Assembly (NCBI GenBank): GCA_022561955.1
Contig: JADFQF010000027.1
Span: 1 to 9,554 of the forward strand
Source of the DNA: Chloroflexota bacterium
GTDB lineage: Bacteria > Chloroflexota > Dehalococcoidia > SAR202 > UBA11138
Reading direction: 5' to 3'
DNA length: 9,554 nucleotides
Shown: positions 1 through 6,122 of the stretch, piece after piece
Layout: every line of letters begins with the position of its first letter
Position numbering within the stretch: the stretch's first letter is position 1
Notes under the pieces: model-generated
Database searches by the model: none
Seen by the model: only the letters and a program-made list of their open reading frames with translations
Told to the model about the DNA's origin: nothing
Made by a program: the position numbers and the translations under genes

Positions 1-1
1 A

Positions 2-196
2 ACCGGCGTGTTCGAGCTACTGACAATGTCCGACGATTTGAGGCAGATGTTCCTTTCCGACGCCCCCAGACACGAGATGGCGCAGCAGAGCGTCCGGGAC
101 GGGATGATTCCCCTGCGGATGGACGCTATGCGGAAGGTCAAGCAAGGCGTAACCACTCAATACGAGGTTATGCGCGTCCTGTTCACGCTGGAATAA
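2..196 (+). CDS. pilB: Type IV pilus assembly ATPase PilB (GspE family), C-terminal end only
   Basis: This is the last 64 residues of a PilB/GspE-type secretion ATPase; the 5' part, with the Walker and His/Asp boxes, lies outside the window. The frame is open from base 2, so the GTG at 8 is an internal Val and not the start. The visible tail matches the family C-terminus: TGVFELLTMSDDLR, then a GM-x-x-L-like segment (GMIPLRMDAM), then the closing pattern KVKQGVTTQYEVMRV, equivalent to the 'KV..G.Tt..Ev' ending of GspE/PilB. PilB is a cytoplasmic hexameric ATPase that drives pilin extraction and fibre polymerisation through PilC. The pilC gene begins 11 bp after the stop, which supports one transcript. 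A PilT retraction ATPase would have a similar ending, but adjacency to pilC and the 'TTQYEV' tail favour PilB. Confidence 0.9.
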   Translation, partial: TGVFELLTMSDDLRQMFLSDAPRHEMAQQSVRDGMIPLRMDAMRKVKQGVTTQYEVMRVLFTLE

Positions 197-207
197 GGGC
201 TACGACG

Positions 208-1416
208 ATGCAGTACAAATATGTCGCATACACCCTGAAAGAGGGCATCGTCAAGGGATGGATGGAAGGCCGTTCAGAATCGGACGTTCAAGCCCAGCTC
301 TCTCAGGAAGGCTACAAGACCCTTCAGGTAAAGACGGGATGGCATCCGCCCTCGTTGGAGGAGCTCATACCATCGCTCGTGAAGGTCAAAACGGGCGAGC
401 TGGTCAGGTTTTCCAGACAGCTGGCGACGATGGTCATGAGCGGCGCCAGCCGGGTAACGACCTTGGAGATGCTTTCGTCAGACAGCAACAGCCGCGGAAT
501 GAAACGGGTGCTGTTGTCCATCATGACAACCCTGGACGAAGGAGGCAGCCTCTCCGAGGCCCTCGCCAAACATCCGAAGATATTCTCCAAGCTCTATGTA
601 ATGGTCGTCGAGGTCGGTGAAATGACGGGCGGCCTGGGCACCGCGCTGGAGCAGCTAGCCGACATTCTCGAGGCTGAGGCCGAGGCTAAAGCAAAGGCGA
701 TTCGGACCCTGATGTATCCCCTTGCGATTATCGGCCTCTCGACTCTGACCCTCGGAGTGCTCATGGTCGTGGCATTGCCTGCCTTGCTGGCGGTATTCGA
801 TCAGATGGGGGCGGAGATACCAGGCGTCACGAAGTTCGCCGTCACCGCTATGGGAAGCATAAAAGACAACTTTCTCAATATGATATTTATCGTGCTCGGC
901 CTCTTCATTGGCATCAAGCTCTTCTCCCGATTCCCAATTGTGAACCTGTGGATTCACATGTTCATGGTCAAGGCGCCCGTGCTGGGATCGTTCATCGTTT
1001 CGGGAGAACTCTCGCGAATGGCCCGCACCGTAAGCATGTTGCTGAGCTCCGGGGTAAACCTGTCGGAGGGCGTCAGGCTAGCCATCTCCGGCACCAAGAA
1101 TCGGATAATCCAGAACGCCTTCCTCGATGCGGAGGAGAGTCTTCTAACGGGTCACGGCTTTGCCGATGCGTTGAAGAACCACCCGGTGCTGCCGCACATG
1201 TTCGTTGAGCTTGTCGGTCTGGGCGAGCGGAGCAACTCGCTGGAGAAGACCATGGGCGACCTTTCCGAGGCATATCAGAAGCAGCTGGAGCGACAGCTAG
1301 ACAGCCTGCTGGGTATGCTCGAGCCGGCCTCAACGCTCATAGTAGGCGGCATCGTCGGGTTCATAGCCTTTTCGATGTTCGTGCCGATCTATTCAGGTCT
1401 GAACGCGGTGCCGTAG
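208..1416 (+). CDS. pilC: Type IV pilus inner-membrane platform protein PilC (GspF family)
   Basis: This 402-residue polytopic protein forms the inner-membrane platform coupling the PilB motor to pilin assembly. It has the usual family length and two T2SS-F domains. Domain 1 spans about 64-190, with LVRFSRQLATMVMSGA (65-80), EGGSL (121-125) and GEMTGGL (137-143). Domain 2 spans about 267-393, with the duplicate ELSRMARTVSMLLSSGV (277-293) and a GLGERSNSLE variant of the GE-x-TG motif (338-347). Membrane segments are about 170-196, 222-240 and 375-396. The N-terminal 60 residues (MQYKYVAYTLKEG...) are the usual cytoplasmic lead-in with a 'G.I.G' variant. The ATG lies 11 bp after the pilB stop, with a modest AAGGG about 8 bases upstream. 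The gene is probably cotranscribed with pilB. Identification is firm; only the GspF/PilC naming depends on context. Confidence 0.95.
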   Translation: MQYKYVAYTLKEGIVKGWMEGRSESDVQAQLSQEGYKTLQVKTGWHPPSLEELIPSLVKVKTGELVRFSRQLATMVMSGASRVTTLEMLSSDSNSRGMKRVLLSIMTTLDEGGSLSEALAKHPKIFSKLYVMVVEVGEMTGGLGTALEQLADILEAEAEAKAKAIRTLMYPLAIIGLSTLTLGVLMVVALPALLAVFDQMGAEIPGVTKFAVTAMGSIKDNFLNMIFIVLGLFIGIKLFSRFPIVNLWIHMFMVKAPVLGSFIVSGELSRMARTVSMLLSSGVNLSEGVRLAISGTKNRIIQNAFLDAEESLLTGHGFADALKNHPVLPHMFVELVGLGERSNSLEKTMGDLSEAYQKQLERQLDSLLGMLEPASTLIVGGIVGFIAFSMFVPIYSGLNAVP

Positions 1417-1542
1417 GGTAATCAGCGTCGCCGGCATCTGGGCACCTTAGGCTCTAGACAGGACTCGTCCGCCGCCAAGTTCCTTGGCGCGCACTGGCGG
1501 GTCCAACTGTCGAGAAAATCTTGATCCAGGACAAGGGCGGAG
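1417..1542. other. 126-bp gap inside the pilus gene run, with a short hairpin
   Basis: No gene is seen here. A perfect 7-bp inverted repeat CGCCAAG/CTTGGCG (1473-1479 and 1483-1489) has a 3-base TTC spacer. It is not followed by a T-run, so it does not look like a simple intrinsic terminator; attenuation or mRNA processing is possible but unproven. I see no convincing -35/-10 pair. An AAGGG five bases before the next ATG (1543) can serve as ribosome binding site. Confidence 0.4.
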
Positions 1543-3036
1543 ATGCAACCTAGGACTCTCAGCCAGAAGATAAGAGAAACCATACGCATATACCGGGGTG
1601 GGTTCTTGCCCCTCCTCGGTATAGTTGCGATCGTCCAGGTGCCGTTGCTGCTGCTGGACACCATGCTTGGCGGGCTCGCTCAGGGCGAAAGCGTCGGGGT
1701 GGCCATCGTCCTTCAATACGTGGTCATCGCGGTCCTCTCGATATTCGGCTTCCTGATCATGTACGGGGCCACGGCACATGCCGTATCTCGTCACATGGAA
1801 GGCTCGGAAATCAACATTGTCGCCTCATACGCGGCCGCCTGGCGCAAACTTCGGAACCTCGGAGGCGCCGGCGCCATCGTGTTTCTCGTCGGCATTGGCC
1901 TGGCTGTCACGGGAATCGGCATTCCCTTCGCCGTATTCTTCATGGTCTCGTGGGCCTTCGCGATTCCCGCGGCCGTGCTCGAAGGCACTTCTCCGAAGGC
2001 CTCGCTGACGCGCAGCAGCTATCTGGTCAGAAATCGATGGCGGAACGTCTTCGGCAACCTGCTGGCGATGGCGCTGCTCTGGGCTCTGCCGGGAGCGCTC
2101 CTCAGCGGCATCGCGGGACTGATAGTTGGGCTGTCGCTCATCACCTTCGTAGATAACCAGACGACGATACTACAGGTGACAGGACTCGTCAGCGGACTCA
2201 TTTGGATCGTCTTCGCTCCCCTGGGGCTCATAGGCGCTACGCTGGTCTACTGGGACCTTCGAGTGCGCAAGGAGGGCGTCGAAAAAGAGGATATAGCGCG
2301 GGAGCTGGACCACATACCGGATGACGAGCTAAAAGCGCTGGACGCGGAGATCACGGAGGACCTTTCCGACGAAGCCTATTCCGAGCTGACCGGCAAGAAG
2401 AGCCGCAGGCAGACTCGAATGGAGTTGCGGCTGCGCCAGTCCATGTCTCGTGTGCAGCCATGGGTCGTTGTCGCCGTCATTCTGGGTGTGCTCTTAGTCG
2501 GATATTTCGGCGTTCTCGGACTCCGCTACACGAAGGCGTCCGAGTCGAGGACTGTCTTCGCATCGGACATTCAGAGGATATCGAGGTCGCTCAGAAGGAA
2601 CGTCTTGCAGCTCGATGCGTTGGAGGCCGAGCTCGAACCCAGAGAGCTGCAGCTCGAAGAGCTAATAGACCAGTTTAGCTACCCGATTACGGACGACCTC
2701 ATCGCCATCGTCTCCGCGGCCGCCGACCAGACGGGAGTCGCGGTGACGTCCATGCAGGTCGGCAACTCAAACATAAACATTCGGGAATCGACGAGATACG
2801 AGACGCAACCCATGACGATCACCCTGGAGGGCGGGACCGAGGACCTCTACGAGTTCTTGGAGGTGCTCTACGGCCAGATCCCGGTGACGGACGTCGTGAA
2901 CGTGCGGATAACAAATGTGGATGGGTCACCCTCGTCGCAGGTCGGCCTGCGCTTCTTCCTGTCGCCGGAGACGATAGTGGAGAAGGTCAAAAAGCCGGCG
3001 CCAAAGACCCCAAGCGAAGCGGAAGGTGACGAATAA
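1543..3036 (+). CDS. Polytopic membrane domain fused to a PilO-like pilus alignment protein
   Basis: A 497-residue protein with two distinct halves. Residues 1-240 are a hydrophobic domain with about six membrane segments (roughly 21-41, 53-76, 107-128, 130-147, 172-200, 216-238). It carries a conserved-looking loop PAAVLEGTSPKASLTRSSYL (142-161) followed by VRNRWRNVFG. This resembles the membrane domain of glycerophosphodiester phosphodiesterases and related YciC-like proteins; no catalytic domain is attached. Residues 241-305 are a charged linker ending in a strongly basic stretch (KKSRRQTRMELRLRQ), as expected on the cytoplasmic side. One membrane segment (307-328) then leads to a coiled coil (about 341-388) and a small alpha/beta domain (about 388-485; LYEFLEVLYGQIPVTDVVNV at 435-454). 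That is the architecture of PilO, which pairs with PilN outside the inner membrane. The gene sits between pilC and pilMN and overlaps the latter by one base. The PilO assignment rests on architecture and position. The role of the N-terminal half is unknown. Confidence 0.8.
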   Translation: MQPRTLSQKIRETIRIYRGGFLPLLGIVAIVQVPLLLLDTMLGGLAQGESVGVAIVLQYVVIAVLSIFGFLIMYGATAHAVSRHMEGSEINIVASYAAAWRKLRNLGGAGAIVFLVGIGLAVTGIGIPFAVFFMVSWAFAIPAAVLEGTSPKASLTRSSYLVRNRWRNVFGNLLAMALLWALPGALLSGIAGLIVGLSLITFVDNQTTILQVTGLVSGLIWIVFAPLGLIGATLVYWDLRVRKEGVEKEDIARELDHIPDDELKALDAEITEDLSDEAYSELTGKKSRRQTRMELRLRQSMSRVQPWVVVAVILGVLLVGYFGVLGLRYTKASESRTVFASDIQRISRSLRRNVLQLDALEAELEPRELQLEELIDQFSYPITDDLIAIVSAAADQTGVAVTSMQVGNSNINIRESTRYETQPMTITLEGGTEDLYEFLEVLYGQIPVTDVVNVRITNVDGSPSSQVGLRFFLSPETIVEKVKKPAPKTPSEAEGDE

Positions 3037-3038
3037 TG
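3021..3038 (+). promoter_or_regulatory. Ribosome binding site and TAATG stop-start overlap before pilMN
   Basis: GGAAGGTG (3021-3028) precedes the ATG at 3036 by 7 bases. The upstream gene's TAA (3034-3036) shares its last A with this ATG. The arrangement fixes the start of the PilM-PilN protein and suggests translational coupling, giving balanced amounts of the PilO-like and PilM-PilN proteins. Confidence 0.75.
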
Positions 3039-5018
3039 GGCCCGTTCACTCTGGATAGGCTCAAGCTCGTCGGGCTTCGGGAAAGGGTAGGCAAGCTACG
3101 CTCGGGTAAAGACGATTCCAAAACCCCGTTCAACGAAGCCGAGGGCGAGTCTACAGGCAGGTTTGTTCCGCCGATAGACTCGTTGAGCGCCAAGGAGGGC
3201 CCTCACCCCAATGGTGCGTCTCACCCCTCGTGGGGCAAGCCGCTGAACGCGGTCAAGGGTATTTTCAGCAAGGGGCGGCGAAGAGCCGAGTCATCTGATT
3301 CGGCCGAGCCGGAGGATGACTATCGGCCCACGGCAGTCAACGGCCGTGACAGCTCGGAGCCTATCGGGGACCTCAATCTCGAGCAGGCCATCGAGCTTCT
3401 TCAGAACGAATTGCAGTGGAGCGATGCGCCTCCGCCGGAAGAAGGAAGGGATATCCGGTCTCGACTTCCGGACGGCGTCAACAAGCTCATCGACCGCGCG
3501 AAAGACTATTTAGGACGAAGGACGACGACCCTCACCGTGGAGAACGGCGTCGCCCGAATCGTCGTTTTCGAGGGTAACGAAGTGGTGGCCTGGGGCCTCG
3601 CCAACCCGGACTCCGACTTGAGGAGGCTTCTGGGGATAGGCGCCCAGGACGAGAACTATCCGTCCAGGCTCGAGGGTCTCCTGGAAGAGATACAGCTTCG
3701 TCGCGCCAGGATAGTCACGGACCTTCCCCTCTACACTCCGTTGCTGAGAAGTTTCCAGCTTCCCAAGTTCAGGAGTAAGTACCTGGACCCGGTAATCCTC
3801 TCGGAAGTACTCGAGACGATCCCATTCGACGAAAGGGATGTGGACGTCGCATGGCAATATAGGCAAAACAACAGCGGCAACGAGGTATTTGCCACCGCCG
3901 TGCCAAAGACCGTCGTGGACAAACACATCGAGGTACTGCGTGGTCTGAACGTTCAGCCATCCGCGGCTTACTCTCGTGGGACGGCGCTGGCCTATGCGGT
4001 CGGCGTTCCCAACGCCATCGTCGTCCACCTGGCGCCGGAGCATTCGGCCGTCGTGCTCGTCCGGGAGCGGGCTCCTCAGATCATCCAGGAGCTAGGGCTG
4101 CCGGAAGAAGCGGCGGGGGTAGAACGCCGAATCGAGGTAATAACCCATGCCGTCGAGCAGGTAGGGAGCTACTACCAGCCCTTGAACGGCAGGAGCGAAG
4201 ATCCGCTTCCTCCCGTGATAATAACCGGGGAGTTCTCGGTCGAAAGCGGCCTCCTTGCGAAGCTAAGGGTCGCCCTATCCAACGAGGTAATCTCCTTCGT
4301 CGCCACAGACATCGTCTACCCCGAGCACTTTCCTCCGCAGGAGTACGCGGTAAATATCGGTCTGGCCCTTGGCGACCGGGCCAGGACCAAGCTTCGCAGT
4401 AAGATCAAGGGAGATAGAGGCCCGACCATCAACCTGCTGTCGGACCGACATCTTCCGAAGCCATGGCCCGTATGGCCCGCCGCCAGCTTCATGACGATAC
4501 TGATGCTCGTGGTGTTGGCCATTAATTTCACGCCGCTGGTAGGAAATCTAGAGATCGAGGCCGCAACCCTATCAACGCGCCTGGACAACCTGAAGCGCCA
4601 GGAGCGTACCCACAGGATCGAACAGGGAAGGGCCAGGGCGACGCAACAGCGTATCCAGTCCTTCGAGGTGCTGACCGACAGCCTGTTGGGTCACCTCGAC
4701 TTGCTTGAGGAGGACCTGGACGTCCTCTTACTTCGGGCCGAGCAGATAACCCGAGATGCTCTGATTCCGTCCGTTTCCGTGAACTCGTTCTCACAGCAGG
4801 GCGCGGAATTCGGCCTTACGGGCACGGCTGGGTCCTATGAAGACGTCCTTCAGTACACGTCGAACCTTCGGGAGACCGGTGCGTTCGATGAGGTCAAGAT
4901 AGTTCGCATATCACGTCCAAATAACCTGGATGCCGAGATCTCATTTCAGATAAAGATCGTGGCCGAGCCCGTACTCGTAGACGAGGCGACCGAAAAAGGA
5001 GCCTCCAGGCGAAGGTAG
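3036..5018 (+). CDS. pilM: PilM-PilN fusion, type IV pilus alignment subcomplex protein
   Basis: A 660-residue protein joining two normally separate pilus proteins. Residues 1-170 are hydrophilic, rich in Pro, Ser, Glu and Arg, and probably largely disordered. Residues about 172-455 resemble the actin-like PilM: a first strand pair TTLTVENGVARIVVFEG (173-189), a second-lobe segment NAIVVHLAPEHSAVVLVRE (336-354) and a PVIITGE turn (403-409) where PilM has its adenosine-binding Gly loop. The usual DIG-type Asp motifs are degenerate. At 465-469 comes INLLS, the counterpart of the INLLP peptide at the PilN N-terminus that docks into PilM. It is followed by one membrane helix (about 482-502), a coiled coil (about 505-545) and a ferredoxin-like domain (about 550-655; YEDVLQYTSNLRETGAFDEV at 601-620). 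The PilM part would be cytoplasmic and the PilN C-terminal domain outside the membrane, pairing with the PilO-like product of the preceding gene. Confidence 0.88.
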   Translation: MGPFTLDRLKLVGLRERVGKLRSGKDDSKTPFNEAEGESTGRFVPPIDSLSAKEGPHPNGASHPSWGKPLNAVKGIFSKGRRRAESSDSAEPEDDYRPTAVNGRDSSEPIGDLNLEQAIELLQNELQWSDAPPPEEGRDIRSRLPDGVNKLIDRAKDYLGRRTTTLTVENGVARIVVFEGNEVVAWGLANPDSDLRRLLGIGAQDENYPSRLEGLLEEIQLRRARIVTDLPLYTPLLRSFQLPKFRSKYLDPVILSEVLETIPFDERDVDVAWQYRQNNSGNEVFATAVPKTVVDKHIEVLRGLNVQPSAAYSRGTALAYAVGVPNAIVVHLAPEHSAVVLVRERAPQIIQELGLPEEAAGVERRIEVITHAVEQVGSYYQPLNGRSEDPLPPVIITGEFSVESGLLAKLRVALSNEVISFVATDIVYPEHFPPQEYAVNIGLALGDRARTKLRSKIKGDRGPTINLLSDRHLPKPWPVWPAASFMTILMLVVLAINFTPLVGNLEIEAATLSTRLDNLKRQERTHRIEQGRARATQQRIQSFEVLTDSLLGHLDLLEEDLDVLLLRAEQITRDALIPSVSVNSFSQQGAEFGLTGTAGSYEDVLQYTSNLRETGAFDEVKIVRISRPNNLDAEISFQIKIVAEPVLVDEATEKGASRRR

Positions 5019-5138
5019 GGCCGCAGCGTAAGGTATGAGAGCCTTTGCTTCCGAGCCGCAGGCCCTAATGTCATTTTCCTCACTAGACACACTGTACGAA
5101 TGTCCCATGCAAGATGTGACTCTAGGACGGCGTTAGAA

Positions 5139-5166
5139 TTGCGCATCGGCAATAAAATGGTATTTA
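5139..5166 (+). promoter_or_regulatory. Candidate pilin promoter
   Basis: TTGCGC (5139-5144) and TATTTA (5161-5166) are separated by 16 bases, a weak sigma-70-like pair. An overlapping TAAAAT (5153-5158) matches the -10 consensus at five of six positions but lacks a good -35. Either would give a leader of roughly 80-95 nt before the ATG at 5255. No sigma-54 motif (TGGC-N8-TGC) was seen. This is tentative, based on local AT-richness and position only. Confidence 0.25.
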
Positions 5167-5240
5167 GGGTCAAACCTGGGCGAACTCCGGAGCCGTTCGG
5201 GACTCTGACCAAATATTTCAGAAGACACAGACCAGAATTC

Positions 5241-5246
5241 GGAGGT
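5241..5246 (+). promoter_or_regulatory. Strong ribosome binding site of the pilin gene
   Basis: GGAGGT lies 8 bases before the ATG at 5255. An ATG at 5247 is out of frame, so the site selects 5255 over the in-frame ATGs at 5267 and 5276. It is the best Shine-Dalgarno in the window, fitting a highly expressed structural subunit. Confidence 0.8.
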
Positions 5247-5254
5247 ATGAAACA

Positions 5255-5680
5255 ATGCGGAGAATTATGAAGTACATGGTCTCCCAGCTCCGAAAGAGCG
5301 AGAAGGGCTTTACTCTCGTGGAGCTGCTTGTAGTCGTAGGAATCATCGTGGCCCTGGCCGCGGTGATAATTCCGAACGTTTCCAGGTTTACCGGTAAGGG
5401 CAACGAAGGCGCCCTATCGGCCGAGGCAGAGAACCTGCAGGCCGCCATGGACACGATGATGGCCGACACCGGCTCAATCGACGTCGCGGCTTATGATCTC
5501 TCCAACCTTAGCACGGCCACCAACTCGTGGACCGGTCTACCGTTGGATGGCGCGTCTTCACTCAACGTGGCAACTCTGGACGGTTATCTGCGGGCGGATA
5601 CAACGAAGTTCTTCTACTGCTATGACGTTGCCGGCCTGGTCACGGAGCAGTTTGAGACTGCCACGGCCTGCACGCAGTAG
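5255..5680 (+). CDS. pilA: Type IV major prepilin (PilA-like)
   Basis: A 141-residue prepilin, the structural subunit of the fibre. The leader MRRIMKYMVSQLRKSEKG is 18 residues, basic, and ends in the conserved Gly18. Cleavage before Phe19 gives a mature N-terminus FTLVELLVVVGIIVALAAVI with Glu5 of the mature protein (Glu23 here), needed for assembly and methyl-Phe-type processing. The hydrophobic helix (19-40) continues into an amphipathic helix (AEAENLQAAMDTMMADTG, 56-73). The globular part is short, with Cys122 and Cys139 placed to form a C-terminal disulfide loop like the D-region of type IVa pilins. Mature length is about 123 residues, at the small end for pilins. It follows pilMN after 236 bp and is followed by hairpins that could stabilise or terminate its message. 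It is the only pilin-like gene visible, so I call it the major pilin; a minor or pseudopilin role cannot be excluded. Confidence 0.94.
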   Translation: MRRIMKYMVSQLRKSEKGFTLVELLVVVGIIVALAAVIIPNVSRFTGKGNEGALSAEAENLQAAMDTMMADTGSIDVAAYDLSNLSTATNSWTGLPLDGASSLNVATLDGYLRADTTKFFYCYDVAGLVTEQFETATACTQ

Positions 5681-5743
5681 CCAGACGGATGAGTGTCTTA
5701 GCGACACGCAACTGTTAATCGTCTAATCGCCTAGTAAGGGCCA

Positions 5744-5759
5744 CCACCTCCGGAGGTGG
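5744..5759. repeat. Perfect 16-bp palindrome downstream of the pilin gene
   Basis: CCACCTCCGGAGGTGG is exactly self-complementary. In RNA it would fold as a 6-bp stem (CCACCU/AGGUGG) closed by CCGG. It lies 63 bp after the pilin stop and 20 bp before the terminator hairpin. It could act as a transcript-stabilising hairpin or a protein-binding site. Confidence 0.7.
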
Positions 5760-5779
5760 ACTCGAAACTAGCCAGCCTT

Positions 5780-5821
5780 GCCCGGTACTCCGACACGTCG
5801 GAGTGCCGGGCCTTCGATTTT
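5780..5821 (+). terminator. Intrinsic terminator downstream of the pilin gene
   Basis: A 14-bp stem pairs 5780-5793 with 5798-5811 (GCCCGGTACTCCGA with TCGGAGTGCCGGGC). It has a single T-G wobble and a CACG loop, and is followed by a moderately T-rich tail with TTTT at 5818-5821. The T-run is on the plus-strand side, so it should end the pilin transcript. It sits about 100 nt beyond the pilin stop. It may also block read-through toward the converging pilD gene. Confidence 0.8.
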
Positions 5822-5890
5822 AAGGGCATCTCGAACCAGGACTTCGGGAGTCGAGTTAGGGCGCATATCCTCGGCGAGCCGACCTCCTCT

Positions 5891-5919
5891 TTCTCTCCCC
5901 CTTTACAAGGGGGAGAGAA
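5891..5919. repeat. 13-bp C-rich/G-rich inverted repeat (REP/MITE-like)
   Basis: TTCTCTCCCCCTT (5891-5903) and AAGGGGGAGAGAA (5907-5919) are perfect reverse complements around a TAC spacer, and a T-G wobble could extend the pair by one. No T-run follows on either strand, so a terminator is less likely. The pyrimidine/purine split and intergenic location resemble dispersed palindromic elements found in many bacterial genomes. Only one copy occurs in this window, so that status is inferred. Confidence 0.6.
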
Positions 5920-6122
5920 GTTCCTTCCTCTTTGATGGCCCGACGCTTCAGAGAGGGTGTAGCGCAAGTTTTGGGCGGACCCTGCTGAAACCGTGGCATG
6001 ATCAGACCGTCTGGCACCTGATGCGCTTTGCAGACCGTGGAGATGCAAGGAATGTGGGGAAGAGGCTTTGAAGCAGGTGTTCCGGCCGACTGAGGGCCCC
6101 TCTGCAGGACAAGAGCCCCGAG

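Larger units (their letters stand above)
5019..5254. other. 236-bp region between pilMN and the pilin gene
   Basis: No gene is seen. Just after the pilMN stop, AGGGCC (5017-5022) and GGCCCT (5061-5066) could pair across a 38-base loop, followed by a short TTTT (5074-5077). This is too weak to call a terminator. Further on, CGAAC (5181-5185) and GTTCG (5195-5199) form a small dyad. The size of the gap suggests that the pilin has its own promoter and leader. Confidence 0.4.
5681..6122. other. 442-bp gene-free stretch between pilin and pilD
   Basis: I see no credible gene on either strand; the open frames here run through the hairpins. It contains a small GTGTC/GACAC hairpin (5693-5707), two TAATCG copies (5716-5721, 5724-5729), a 16-bp palindrome, a strong terminator hairpin and a 13-bp inverted repeat, which are listed separately. 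From 5921 to 6122 only an 8-base direct repeat CAGACCGT (6003-6010, 6031-6038) stands out; nothing there is recognisable as tRNA or another known RNA. Confidence 0.5.

Noticed and set aside
3510..4043. 177-codon minus-strand open frame opposite pilMN
   Set aside because: It is antisense to the PilM-like domain and has no family features.
5017..5077. AGGGCC/GGCCCT pair after pilMN as a terminator
   Set aside because: A 6-bp stem with a 38-base loop and only four T residues downstream is too weak to call.
5990..6060. Possible tRNA or structured RNA in the spacer
   Set aside because: No acceptor/T-arm pattern (GTTCGAATC-like) or cloverleaf pairing could be found by eye.
5778..6071. 97-codon plus-strand open frame after the pilin gene
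   Set aside because: Its ATG-equivalent start lies within the terminator region and the frame encodes the inverted repeat; there is no ribosome binding site.
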